This document shows, piece after piece, positions 10,897 to 18,822 of a stretch of DNA of 64,000 nt (positions are counted from its first letter, which is position 1; every line of letters begins with the position of its first letter). A program made the position numbers and the translations under genes. The DNA is from Sphingomonas sp. (GTDB lineage Bacteria; Pseudomonadota; Alphaproteobacteria; Sphingomonadales; Sphingomonadaceae), in contig NZ_QFOB01000006.1 of assembly GCF_003248515.1 (NCBI RefSeq), positions 186,001-250,000 of the forward strand. Direction: 5' to 3'. The notes under the pieces were generated by a model, which ran no database searches, was not told the DNA's origin, and was given only the letters and a program-made list of their open reading frames with translations.

Positions 10897-10984
10897 GGAA
10901 GAGTGTCCGAGTGGTTTAAGGAACTGGTCTTGAAAACCAGCGACGGGCAACCGTCCGTGGGTTCGAATCCCACCTCTTCCGCCA
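10897..10984 (+). tRNA. tRNA-Ser (anticodon UGA)
   Basis: Complete 88-base cloverleaf with encoded CCA (10982-10984). Acceptor stem GGAAGAG / CTCTTCC, anticodon stem CTGGT / ACCAG with TGA at 10931-10933, a long class-II variable arm (GACGG...CCGTC) and T-arm GTGGG TTCGAAT CCCAC. It reads UCA codons (and others by wobble). A foreign-looking two-gene module begins four bases after it. Confidence 0.97.
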
Positions 10985-10988
10985 GCCG

Positions 10989-11456
10989 TCAGAATTGCCA
11001 GCCTTCTTGCTCCATGAACTCCTCAAGCGTCAGACACGCGATTCCAAAGTGCGCGCAAATGTTTGGTATCTTCGCCCCGTTCGGCTTAGCCTTCTCCATC
11101 GTGACGACGGTGCGCCCATTACAGTTGGCCAGCGCGATGACGAACGGGTCTGCGTTGCGGCCGCCCTTAAGCAGCTTCTGCTGCTCAATGTTTTGTTGGA
11201 AGTGCACCACCCCATAGATTTGGGCCACGAAGGCGCCTTCTGCGGCAACCGGGATTTGATAGAAGTCGTTTTTGTCGACTGACCAATCGCGCAGGGCCTC
11301 CACGGGCCCGTCGAGGCACTCCCGCATGACCTCGCGCGTGGAGACGATGCTGGAGTCCGCTACCAACGCGTCAAATCGCTCCCACAGCGTAGGGAACCGG
11401 CTGGGGTAATAGTTCTTGAAGAGCGTGGAGAGAGGCGACGTGTCGAAGACGTACAT
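10989..11456 (-). CDS. PIN-like DUF4411 family protein, candidate toxin
   Basis: 155-residue protein beginning MYVFDTSPLSTLFKNYYP, with an acidic residue directly after the first beta strand (FDTSPL) and later acidic residues (REVMRECLD, NADPFVIALA) laid out as in PIN-type nucleases. I recognise it as DUF4411-like, a family often found beside ImmA/IrrE-type genes. Its ATG overlaps the stop of the upstream gene by one base (TGATG), so the pair is coupled. It would be the toxin (RNase) of a toxin-antitoxin-like pair, by inference. Base composition is visibly poorer in GC than the surrounding core genes, which suggests transfer. Confidence 0.72.
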   Translation of the reverse strand: MYVFDTSPLSTLFKNYYPSRFPTLWERFDALVADSSIVSTREVMRECLDGPVEALRDWSVDKNDFYQIPVAAEGAFVAQIYGVVHFQQNIEQQKLLKGGRNADPFVIALANCNGRTVVTMEKAKPNGAKIPNICAHFGIACLTLEEFMEQEGWQF

Positions 11457-12616
11457 CAGACCGCCACTCCCCGTCCGAAATAGTCTTCAAGCGTCCCCAC
11501 ATTTTTCGGCTTGGTGTCGAGGAACTCAGCGAGCTGCGTCTCATCAATCCGATTCTGATGAAACTGACCCAACGCTAGCGAGACGTACTCGCGGCCAAGA
11601 TAAGACAACTTCGTCCAATAGTGGTTGCCGCCGCCGCCCTCGCCGCCACCACCAGCACCGCCGCCTTCCCACTGTGCGGTCCATCGCTCCACGGCTTCGC
11701 GGTACTGCGCTTCATCGATGCGTCCGTGATCGAAGAAGCGACGAAACACGACCTCCCGACTAACGTGAAACTGCGCCGCTATAATTTCTGCCGTAGCTTC
11801 ATCCGCCCTACGGCCTGCGACTGCCAAATTAAATGCGTCTTCGGGCATAAGGAATTGCGCCGCAAAGCTATTACAGAGCACTTCGATCTGTTTCGAATCG
11901 CCCGCCAATCGATCGATGTACCGATCGCGCACTTTGTCGATTCCGCTCGTGTGGAAGATAAGGTGCGCAAGCTCATGGAAATAAGTGAATATTTGTCGGG
12001 TTTTAGTCGCACTATTGTTGACGTAGATGACTGGAAATTGATCGTCATACAAGCAGAAGCCCGAGAGATCGCGGACGCGAAACGCGTCCTTGAATACGAA
12101 CACGCCGACCTGTTGAAGCGCCGCGCGCCACTGTTTCATCGCGGTCTCGGCGTCACGCCAACCGCGTTGATCCTCGAGCGACACCCCGATATATTCTCGG
12201 ACCGCCGTGGTCATATTTGTTATGTTGACCCGCGGCTTGAACTCCAGATCGCGCGTGATGAGCCGCTCTGACGGGTTACGGCCGCCAGTTAGCTCAGCAA
12301 GATTTAACTGGAACGCTTTTGCCTTCCGCATCAGCAGGCGAATACGACTTGGCAGCCGATCCAACTCCGCCTCTGGTAGCGTCCGAAACGTCTCATTGAT
12401 TGATGGTACGTTTGGTGGCTCGGGAAAAAAGAAGACCGCGATGGGCACCTTCAGCGCGTCGGACAGCTGTTCAAGCTGAGCGTAAGTAGGAGCGGATTCG
12501 CCGGCCTCCCATTCGTCGAAGCGTCGGAACTTCTCGGTGGCCTCGATATTGGACAGTCCCGCACGCTCGCGCGCCCAGACCAGCAAAGCGGGGTTGATGG
12601 GAATCTGCTCGGCCAT
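11456..12616 (-). CDS. XRE-HTH / ImmA-IrrE family zinc metallopeptidase, candidate antitoxin-regulator
   Basis: 386-residue two-domain protein. An N-terminal XRE-type HTH (about residues 1-65, ARERAGLSNIEATEKFRRFDEWEAGESAPTY region) is followed by a Peptidase_M78 (ImmA/IrrE) domain with the zinc site HELAH (about 220) and the third-ligand region EVLCNSFAAQFLMP. A Gly-rich stretch near residue 310 leads to a C-terminal tail. The ATG at 12616 is preferred to that at 12664 because family members start just before INPALL. It overlaps the PIN-like gene by one base. Such proteins act as autoregulators or antitoxins, or relieve repression by proteolysis; which applies here is unknown. Confidence 0.8.
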   Translation of the reverse strand: MAEQIPINPALLVWARERAGLSNIEATEKFRRFDEWEAGESAPTYAQLEQLSDALKVPIAVFFFPEPPNVPSINETFRTLPEAELDRLPSRIRLLMRKAKAFQLNLAELTGGRNPSERLITRDLEFKPRVNITNMTTAVREYIGVSLEDQRGWRDAETAMKQWRAALQQVGVFVFKDAFRVRDLSGFCLYDDQFPVIYVNNSATKTRQIFTYFHELAHLIFHTSGIDKVRDRYIDRLAGDSKQIEVLCNSFAAQFLMPEDAFNLAVAGRRADEATAEIIAAQFHVSREVVFRRFFDHGRIDEAQYREAVERWTAQWEGGGAGGGGEGGGGNHYWTKLSYLGREYVSLALGQFHQNRIDETQLAEFLDTKPKNVGTLEDYFGRGVAV

Positions 12617-13077
12617 GTCACGCTCGGTATAGCTAAGATCGCGCCGCATCCTACAGGCAATCATCGGTGCAGCTTACCACCGGCTTATCACGCCGCCGGT
12701 CGAACTTTGCTCGGTGAAGCGTATCAAGCGCTTACGCCAGACGCGCGGCAGCTATGATGACCACCGTGGGTTCAAAACCTGCGCCACCCGCCAAACTATG
12801 CCGCGCGAACGCGCTTTAACCGCCCGCCCCTTGCCCCCAAAACAATCCGAGATGAGGCGCTGGCAAGACGAAGCGTTGGATCCTTCTCCGGCGCAGAGAG
12901 TCGTGTGTGCAGCATATTTCGTCCGCCCCGTGCCGGAGCTGTAACACGTTGAACAAAAGGGATCGCCCGAACGCCCCGCTACCGGAGGCTTCGGAGACAT
13001 CCGTCCGGAAGGACATGGCGGCGATCTTCGCCAGTTCGGATACGGGGCGTATCCGGGGGCCGACCGCTGTGAGGATC
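12617..13077. other. Intergenic stretch between the PIN/ImmA module and the next gene
   Basis: No convincing gene. It should hold the promoter of the leftward PIN/ImmA operon and that of the rightward gene at 13078. The only structure I can point to is the partial copy of the tRNA-Ser 3' end at 12764-12793. Confidence 0.5.
12764..12793 (+). repeat. Imperfect copy of the tRNA-Ser 3' end, possible decayed attachment site
   Basis: This 30-base stretch matches the last 30 bases of tRNA-Ser (10955-10984) at about 20 positions. The first ten bases, CCGTGGGTTC, and the last six, CCGCCA, are identical. It lies on the far side of the two-gene PIN/ImmA module, as expected of an attR-like scar. No integrase is present, and chance similarity is possible. 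Confidence 0.35.
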
Positions 13078-13764
13078 ATGCCGATCAGGGCCAATGCCAG
13101 ACGCCGCCGCGCGATGAACCGGCCGGCCGTTGCGGTGGCGCTGGCCGTGACGGCGCTTATGGGCAGCGTGATGCTTCTCCGCACAAGGCCCGCGCCCTCC
13201 GGCTATGGGAAGCCCGCCGATGCCGCCGTGCGGCAGATCGAAACGGCAGGGCCTGCCCTGATGGCCTCGCCGGGCCTTCCGGAAACCCCTCGCGAACCCG
13301 GCGCATCCCCGATCGCGGCGCAGGCAACGATCGGGGGGCGGGCCGCGACCGGGCAAGCCGATGCGATCGGCGGCCCGGCGGCGATGGCGCCAGGGCCGGT
13401 GAAGGCCGTGCATGTCTCGCGTCCCGCCACTCCGGCGCGGCGCGAACGGGTGATGCTCGCGAGCTATGTGAAGAATTCGGACGATTGCGACGGCACCATC
13501 CGGATGGATCGCGCCCGCTGCATGCATCCCCGGATCGTCGCGGCGGACGATGTGTTGCGAAGCGCCTATGCCGGTGCCGTGCGCGCGGGCGTGAGCCGCC
13601 GCACCCTGTCCCACTACCGGGCACGCTGGGCCAGGTTCGGTCGCAAAACCCTCACCGATCCGGATCGGGTCGTGGCCGAATATCGCGAAATGTCGCGCGA
13701 TCTGCGCGATCTCGGCCAGGACGCGAAGGGAGCCGGGCGGGAGTATATCGCGGATGCTTCCTGA
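13078..13764 (+). CDS. Hypothetical membrane-anchored protein
   Basis: I do not recognise this 228-residue protein. It has a basic N terminus (ANARRRR), one hydrophobic segment (about 15-32, AVAVALAVTALMGSVML) that could be an uncleaved anchor, a long Pro/Ala/Gly-rich linker, and a compact C-terminal region (about 130-220) with two Cys (DDCDGTIR, ARCMHP) and helices. That layout is loosely reminiscent of LprI-type lysozyme-inhibitor domains, but I would not name it so. The start is uncertain: ATG 13078 has GAGG close before it; ATG 13015, after GGAAGG, is an alternative. It overlaps the next gene by 11 bases. Confidence 0.55.
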   Translation: MPIRANARRRRAMNRPAVAVALAVTALMGSVMLLRTRPAPSGYGKPADAAVRQIETAGPALMASPGLPETPREPGASPIAAQATIGGRAATGQADAIGGPAAMAPGPVKAVHVSRPATPARRERVMLASYVKNSDDCDGTIRMDRARCMHPRIVAADDVLRSAYAGAVRAGVSRRTLSHYRARWARFGRKTLTDPDRVVAEYREMSRDLRDLGQDAKGAGREYIADAS

Positions 13765-14524
13765 TGAGGCCAAGGCCGCCGGCCCGGTCGGCAGCGTTTT
13801 CGGGCGACTGATCTACGCCGTTGGCGACATCCACGGCTGTTACGATCAGCTTCGTGCCCTTCTGGCGAAGATATCGGACGATGCGGCCGGCCGGGCCGAT
13901 GGGCGCCGCGTCGCCCTGATCTTTTGTGGCGACTATATCGACCGTGGCCCCGCCTCGCGCCAGGTGGTGGATGCGCTCTGGTGGCTGAAGCGGCACGGCC
14001 CGTTCGATCTCCATTGCCTGAAGGGCAATCACGAACAGGTGCTGCTGGACTATCTGGCCGATCCGGCAGCGGCGGCCGGCTGGATGCGGTTCGGGGGCGC
14101 CGAAACGCTGAACTCCTATGGGGTCGCCGCGCCCGGGGCGGATGCGAGTGCGGCCGAACACTGCCGGGCTCGTGATGATCTGCTTGAAAATATGCCGGCC
14201 TCGCACCTGAAATTCTTCGAGAGCCTGGAATTGATGGTGGGCATCGGCGAATATGCGTTCGTCCACGCCGGCATCCGGCCGGGCGTACCGCTCGAGGAGC
14301 AGGATGGGCGCGATCTGCTGTGGATCCGTGACGACTGGATCGAGAATGAGCGCCCCGTCGAGCGGATCATCGTCCACGGGCATACGTGGATCGATGGCAA
14401 GGCGGAGGTCAGGCCGCATCGGATCGGGATCGATACGGGCGCCTACGAGACGGGAATATTATCGGCGGTGCGGATCGAGGATGGCGAGATCGGCTTCCTG
14501 TCCGCTTCGAACCGGGAGCACTGA
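13754..14524 (+). CDS. Metallophosphoesterase, PPP-type serine/threonine phosphatase family
   Basis: 256-residue calcineurin-like phosphatase of the bacterial PrpA/B (lambda phosphatase) type. The metal-binding motifs appear in order: GDIHGCYDQL (about 24-33), FCGDYIDRGP (about 57-66) and LKGNHEQVLL (about 89-98), with later His ligands in YAFVHAGIRP and IVHGHTWI. It may act on phosphoproteins or nucleotides; the sequence does not say which. The start overlaps the previous gene by 11 bases, suggesting co-translation. Confidence 0.88.
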   Translation: MLPDEAKAAGPVGSVFGRLIYAVGDIHGCYDQLRALLAKISDDAAGRADGRRVALIFCGDYIDRGPASRQVVDALWWLKRHGPFDLHCLKGNHEQVLLDYLADPAAAAGWMRFGGAETLNSYGVAAPGADASAAEHCRARDDLLENMPASHLKFFESLELMVGIGEYAFVHAGIRPGVPLEEQDGRDLLWIRDDWIENERPVERIIVHGHTWIDGKAEVRPHRIGIDTGAYETGILSAVRIEDGEIGFLSASNREH

Positions 14525-14599
14525 CGCCTCTTTGCCCCCTTGGCGATCGCATCGCGCCGCGCAATGATCCGTCTGCCACGGATGGCGAAGGGGGCAGAT

Positions 14600-15046
14600 G
14601 TGGACGGGTCCATCTTCACGGCAACGGTCGGCCTGGCGGGCGCGGCGATCGGTGGCTTCACCTCCTTCGCCACCACCTGGATGACGCAGCGGGCGCAGCT
14701 GCGCGAGAGGATCGTCTCGGCCGAGCGCAGCCGGCGCGAGACCGTCTATGTCGAATTCATCCGCGAATCCGCGCGCCTGTTCGGCGATGCGCTGGGGCAT
14801 GAGCGGGATGATGTGAGCGATCTCGTCGGCCTCTATGCGATCCTCGCGCGGATGCGCCTCATCTCCACCGGCCATGTGATCGACGCGGCGGAACGCGTGC
14901 TGGCCTCCGTCGCCAGCGCCTATCTGGCGCCCAACCGCTCCCTGCGCGAATTGCACCAGTTCGCGGCGGATGGCGGCCTCGATCCCTTCCTGATCTTCAG
15001 CGAAGCCTGCCGTCGCGAGCTTCAGAGCATCGAGAAATCCGGATGA
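14600..15046 (+). CDS. Hypothetical protein with N-terminal hydrophobic segment
   Basis: 148-residue protein, not assigned to a family. One hydrophobic stretch (about residues 4-22, IFTATVGLAGAAIGGFTSFATTW) is followed by a basic, mainly helical cytoplasmic region (TQRAQLRERIVSAERSRRE). The GTG at 14600 is chosen because AAGGGGG precedes it at six bases; ATGs at 14582, 14564 and 14540 lack a ribosome site. The stop overlaps the next start as ATGA, so the two genes are coupled. Confidence 0.65.
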   Translation: MDGSIFTATVGLAGAAIGGFTSFATTWMTQRAQLRERIVSAERSRRETVYVEFIRESARLFGDALGHERDDVSDLVGLYAILARMRLISTGHVIDAAERVLASVASAYLAPNRSLRELHQFAADGGLDPFLIFSEACRRELQSIEKSG

Positions 15047-15615
15047 CGCGGCTTCTCTTTCTTCTGCTGTTCGTTCTCGTCGGCGTGGCGGCGCTGCTCG
15101 GCATCAAGAGCTGCCAGGAGGCGCGCCATCCGGTCATCAGCGCGCCCGCGCAGGATTTCGGCGGCAAGGTGGCCATCCTCGGCGATGGCACGCCGATCTT
15201 CGCGCCCAACGGCACGATCGCGCGCGCGCTGGCGGATTGGCTGGCCGATCCGAAATCCACCCGCCGCTATTTCGAGGTCGGCGGCCGGCAATTCGTGGGC
15301 CATACGGACGAGCCGACCCCGGAGACCAGGGCGCGCATGACACGGCTCGTCGCGATGCTGGCCGGATCCCCCGCGGTGAAGGTGGAAATCGTCGGTCATG
15401 CGGCCGCCAGCGGCAATCCGGCCGCCGACATGGCGCTGAGCCATGCCCATGCGGAGCGGGCGCGGGCAATGCTCGTGGAGGAAGGAATTTCGGCGGATCG
15501 ACTGTCTGTTTCGACGCGCGGCGCAGGGCAGCCCCTGCCCGGCCTGCGCCCGGACGATCCGCGCAACGACCGGATCGGCCTGCTCATGACCGCACCCGAT
15601 CGCCCCGCCGATTGA
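15043..15615 (+). CDS. OmpA-family C-terminal-like envelope protein
   Basis: 190-residue protein with an N-terminal signal anchor (about residues 3-21, LLFLLLFVLVGVAALLGI) and an OmpA-like peptidoglycan-associated domain (about 70-185). The helix-strand core reads VKVEIVGHAAASGNPAADMALSHAHAERARAMLVEEG in pieces, then NDRIGLLM near the end. The classical Asp/Arg pair of OmpA domains is only partly recognisable (HAERAR, NDRI), so peptidoglycan binding is inferred. It is coupled to the small gene upstream by an ATGA overlap. Confidence 0.7.
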   Translation: MTRLLFLLLFVLVGVAALLGIKSCQEARHPVISAPAQDFGGKVAILGDGTPIFAPNGTIARALADWLADPKSTRRYFEVGGRQFVGHTDEPTPETRARMTRLVAMLAGSPAVKVEIVGHAAASGNPAADMALSHAHAERARAMLVEEGISADRLSVSTRGAGQPLPGLRPDDPRNDRIGLLMTAPDRPAD

Positions 15616-15716
15616 GAGACGGGCGGCGATCGCTCGGCCTCGCCAAGGTGCGGAATAATCGCAGACGCCGCCGATCACGGGACCAGCGGCGCCCACGCCC
15701 CAGAAACCGGAAGGGA

Positions 15717-16385
15717 TCAGGCGTAACGGACGGAGATACGCTGGCGCCGGCGCATCGCGCCGCCGATCATGCCGAAGCCCCCGATGAACATCGCCCAGCC
15801 CGCCGGCTCCGGAACGGCCGAGAGCGATCCGAGAGCGATCGAATCGATGTTGAGATAGTTCGGGCCGTTCAGGGAGAAGACATCCCCCGCCCCCGTCGCC
15901 AGACGAACCTCGTCAAATGTCTCGCCGGCGTCTCCCGTCAGCGCGATCGTGCGCGGTGTGCTGGAGGAGAAGATGGGCAAGGCCCCCGCCGAGCCGGTTG
16001 CCACGACGCTGCCATTGAGGAGAAGCGAGTAGACGAGGTTCGGCGTCTGGCCGGAGCCGGACACAGCCTCGAACTGTATGCCTTCGAAGGCCAGGCCGCT
16101 GACGAGCTTGATCGATGTATAGCCGATACCCCCGCCATTCGGATAGAAAGACGGACCGTCACCGAACGGAAGCGCGCCGATGATCGTCCCGCTGCCCACA
16201 TGCGTCACCGATACGCCGTCTTCGATGAAGGCCGTGTTGCTCAGCATGTGCGGGCTCGGCAGAGTGGTGAAGGACACGAAATTGGTCGGATCGGTGATCC
16301 CGCCCGCCGAAACGACGATCGCGGCATCAGCCTGCGATCCGGCAACCGATACCGCCGCGACAACGGCACACATAATTCTGCGCAT
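15717..16385 (-). CDS. PEPxxWA-CTERM sorting-domain protein
   Basis: Secreted 222-residue protein. A signal peptide (residues 1-21, ending QADA) precedes a beta-rich body without recognised domains. The C terminus has the sorting signal VPEPAGWAMFIGGFGMIGG followed by a basic tail RRRQR, the PEPxxWA variant common in sphingomonads and read by an exosortase/XrtV-type system (not in the window). The ATG at 16385 follows a GGGGGAG ribosome site. A second protein with the same signal is at 58963-59562. Confidence 0.85.
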   Translation of the reverse strand: MRRIMCAVVAAVSVAGSQADAAIVVSAGGITDPTNFVSFTTLPSPHMLSNTAFIEDGVSVTHVGSGTIIGALPFGDGPSFYPNGGGIGYTSIKLVSGLAFEGIQFEAVSGSGQTPNLVYSLLLNGSVVATGSAGALPIFSSSTPRTIALTGDAGETFDEVRLATGAGDVFSLNGPNYLNIDSIALGSLSAVPEPAGWAMFIGGFGMIGGAMRRRQRISVRYA

Positions 16386-16678
16386 AAGCGACACTCCCCC
16401 CTGCAGGCCGAGCCCCCCTCGGCCAGACAGGTCGCCTATCATGGCGTTAACAGCCATGCGAGCCGGAGCAGCCCGAACGGGACGCGCAGCAATACTTTGT
16501 CATGTGTGGAGCCCGAGAGCGCCGCTGGCGGACGCCGTCATGCCCGCATGCACAGCCGCGCAGCGCCTTCTCGGGGCTTGCTTCCATGCGTACGGACGGG
16601 CAACGCAGGCAAACGCGATCGTAACCAAAATCGCCACAGAGCGTTGGACGATCCAGCAACGGTAACGGCATTGACGAG

Positions 16679-17860
16679 TTGACGGCGCAAACGATCATAG
16701 ACGCGGAAGTTCCGGGTCCCGGCATGCCCGAAATCCTGTTCCGGTCCGATCATGTGGAAGTGCGCCGGATCGCGGTGGGCGATGGCCGTCATCAGGTCGT
16801 GACGTTCGAATCCTATCATGACGAGCCCGGCTTCGGCCGGATCGGCTTCGGCGAGACCTTCTTCACGCGCGAGGGTTTCACCGGCATCCACGTGCTGAGT
16901 TCGGGCAACGACTGGTATCAATATCCCGAGATTGGCGAGGTGCTGGCCGTGATCCGCGCGGCGGTGAACGGGGCGGAGCGCGTTCTCGCCTATGGCTCCA
17001 GCATGGGCGGCTATGCCGCACTGCGCTTCGCCGATGCGATCGGGGCCACCGACGTTCTTTCCCTCTCCCCCCAATATTCGATCGATCCGCGCGTGGTGAA
17101 GGCGGATCGGCGCTGGTGGTGGGATCAAAGGCGCATCACCTTCCTGCCCGAGCATAATGGCGCGCTCGCCTGCCGGGCCAATATCGTGATCGCCTTCGAT
17201 CCGACGATCGCGCTGGACGCCCTCCATGCCGAACGGATCGGGCGCGACGTGAAGGTCACGATGCTGCGCCTCGATCATGCGGGCCATCCGGTGACGACCG
17301 TGCTGGCCGAACTGCACCTGTTGCAGAAGATGGCGCTGTCCTTCCTGGCGGGTGCGGCCGATCCGGCCGCCATCCGCGCTGAATTCGAGGCGCGGCGCGA
17401 GGAATCCTCGATGTGGCTGGTCGAATATGGATCACGCCTCCCCGGCGGTGACAGGCTGAAGGCGCGGGACATTGCCGCGCGAGCGGTCGACATGTCGCCC
17501 GGCAATGCCGCGATCAAGCATCAATATGGAATGCGGCTGCACGATCTCGGCCAGTATGACGAGGCGGTCGCCGCGCATGAGGAAGCGGTCGCGATCTCGC
17601 CGCACCCGATCTTCGTGCTCTCGCTCAGCCGCGCCCTGTTCTTCGCGGGGCGCCACGCCGAAGCGCTGGAACAGGTGCTCCGCGCGCAGCGGGAGCGGCC
17701 CTATGACGATTTCTATTTCCATTCCTCGGCGCGGATCCGGCTCGCAATGGGGGACAGGATCGGCGCGTGGCGCGATGCGCGCGAGGCTTTCCGGCTCGCG
17801 AAGCGCCCCCGCACATACTGGGATCTCGCGCGCTACGGCTTTCACCGCGCCTTTGGCTGA
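16679..17860 (+). CDS. Alpha/beta-hydrolase-like protein with C-terminal TPR repeats
   Basis: 393-residue protein. The N-terminal half looks like an alpha/beta hydrolase, with the nucleophile elbow GSSMGGYAAL (Ser about residue 110) and a candidate His in LDHAGHPV (about 200). The C-terminal half carries TPR-type helices (about 265-385), e.g. LHDLGQYDEAVAAHEEAVAISP. Similar proteins are found near polysaccharide or surface glycan genes, but nothing here names a substrate. The start is unsure: TTG 16679 gives the whole frame, ATG 16724 would remove 15 residues. No signal peptide. Confidence 0.6.
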   Translation: MTAQTIIDAEVPGPGMPEILFRSDHVEVRRIAVGDGRHQVVTFESYHDEPGFGRIGFGETFFTREGFTGIHVLSSGNDWYQYPEIGEVLAVIRAAVNGAERVLAYGSSMGGYAALRFADAIGATDVLSLSPQYSIDPRVVKADRRWWWDQRRITFLPEHNGALACRANIVIAFDPTIALDALHAERIGRDVKVTMLRLDHAGHPVTTVLAELHLLQKMALSFLAGAADPAAIRAEFEARREESSMWLVEYGSRLPGGDRLKARDIAARAVDMSPGNAAIKHQYGMRLHDLGQYDEAVAAHEEAVAISPHPIFVLSLSRALFFAGRHAEALEQVLRAQRERPYDDFYFHSSARIRLAMGDRIGAWRDAREAFRLAKRPRTYWDLARYGFHRAFG

Positions 17861-17959
17861 AGCGGCTTTCGTTTCCGTCGGACCGGATTGGCCACTCCGG
17901 AATATCCTCCCGCCACGCCAACCGGGCCGGCGGCCAATTTCGCCTGCTTCGATATCGCC

Positions 17960-18349
17960 CTAGAGCGTCTGCCGCCCCGCTTTGTCGGCCGTGGCGGATT
18001 GCCTGCGGAAGACGAACAGCCCGATCGATCCGATCACCAGCCCCGCGACGATCCCCACCGCATCGGCCACGACATCCCACACATCGGCATCGCGATGCAC
18101 GAGCGGCGTCGCCTGGCTCAGCTCGATGAAGATGCCGAACAGCAGCAGCGCCAGCGCGATCCATGCCGCCCGCCCGCGCGACCAGCCGAGGCGCGCGAAG
18201 AGTGCAAGCGTGATGAAGGCCAGAGCATGCCCGTCCTTGTCGCTATGGCCGATCTCCGGACCACCCGGAATGACCGCGCAGACATAGGCGAACAGCAGCG
18301 ACGCCCAGAAGGCGAGGCGCATCAGCTTGCGGACAGTCTCAATTGTCAT
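17960..18349 (-). CDS. VanZ family membrane protein
   Basis: 129-residue polytopic membrane protein with about four TM helices (first near residues 10-28) and the VanZ-type loop FGIFIELSQ plus HRDADVWDVVADAVGIVAG, which matches the ELxQ...R..D..D...N/D..G pattern of the family. The ATG at 18349 is used; a start at 18412 would add an unlikely soluble lead. Role unknown; the family is named for a teicoplanin-resistance protein but is mostly uncharacterised. Confidence 0.75.
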   Translation of the reverse strand: MTIETVRKLMRLAFWASLLFAYVCAVIPGGPEIGHSDKDGHALAFITLALFARLGWSRGRAAWIALALLLFGIFIELSQATPLVHRDADVWDVVADAVGIVAGLVIGSIGLFVFRRQSATADKAGRQTL

Positions 18350-18410
18350 TGTGCAGCGCAATATCAGCGCGCGCGCGGCGGGACAATGTGCGGCGCGGCG
18401 AGGAAGGCCC

Positions 18411-18446
18411 AAAAGAAAAAGCGGCCAGCCACAAGGCCGACCGCTT
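18411..18446 (-). terminator. Intrinsic terminator of rpmE
   Basis: On the minus strand a 12-bp stem, AAGCGGTCGGCC / GGCTGGCCGCTT (two G-T pairs, loop TTGT), runs into TTTCTTTT. It starts 39 bases after the rpmE stop. Confidence 0.85.
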
Positions 18447-18484
18447 CATTCCGCGAAGCCCCCGGTCGAACCGGGGATTGTCGC

Positions 18485-18715
18485 TTACTTCTTGCCGAGC
18501 GTGAGGCCGCCGAAGCGCTTGTTGAAGCGCGCGACCTGGCCGCCCTGATCCAGCAGCTGGCTGCGGCCGCCGGTCCAGGCCGGATGCACCGTCGGATCGA
18601 TGTCGAGCTGGAGCGTCTCGCCCTCGCTGCCCCAGGTGGAGCGCGTCTCGTAGGTGGTGCCGTCCGTCATCTGGACCTTGATGACGTGATAATCGGGGTG
18701 GATGCCCTGCTTCAT
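18485..18715 (-). CDS. rpmE: 50S ribosomal protein L31
   Basis: 76-residue ribosomal protein L31 starting MKQGIHPDYHVIKVQ, with the conserved LDIDPTVHPAWTGG and a basic end RFNKRFGGLTLGKK. The CxxC zinc pair of C+ L31 is absent, so it is the zinc-independent type. It sits directly downstream of fabZ on the same strand, where lpxA would be in LPS-producing bacteria, but has its own leader and terminator. Confidence 0.95.
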   Translation of the reverse strand: MKQGIHPDYHVIKVQMTDGTTYETRSTWGSEGETLQLDIDPTVHPAWTGGRSQLLDQGGQVARFNKRFGGLTLGKK

Positions 18716-18734
18716 AATCTCATGCTCCTGAAAT

Positions 18735-18776
18735 GGCTGGTTACCGACCAGCCGGAGGGAAGCGGCGCCCTTACAG
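18735..18776 (-). promoter_or_regulatory. rpmE leader hairpin and promoter-proximal motif
   Basis: A perfect 7-bp stem-loop (GGCTGGT / ACCAGCC, 18735-18753) lies 20 bases before the rpmE ATG. Just upstream, 18761-18776 (plus strand AGCGGCGCCCTTACAG) nearly repeats a motif found ahead of rpsB (29940-29954). The two may be a shared ribosomal-protein promoter element and a leader structure; both roles are inferred. Confidence 0.35.
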
Positions 18777-18822
18777 GCGGACGCGACAAAAGGAAAGGGC
18801 CGCCGGAGAGCGAAGCCCTCGC

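Noticed and set aside
10734..10973. N-terminal extension of the MltB-type gene up to 10973
   Set aside because: The first residues are the reverse complement of tRNA-Ser; the signal peptide and ribosome site at 10733 mark the real start.
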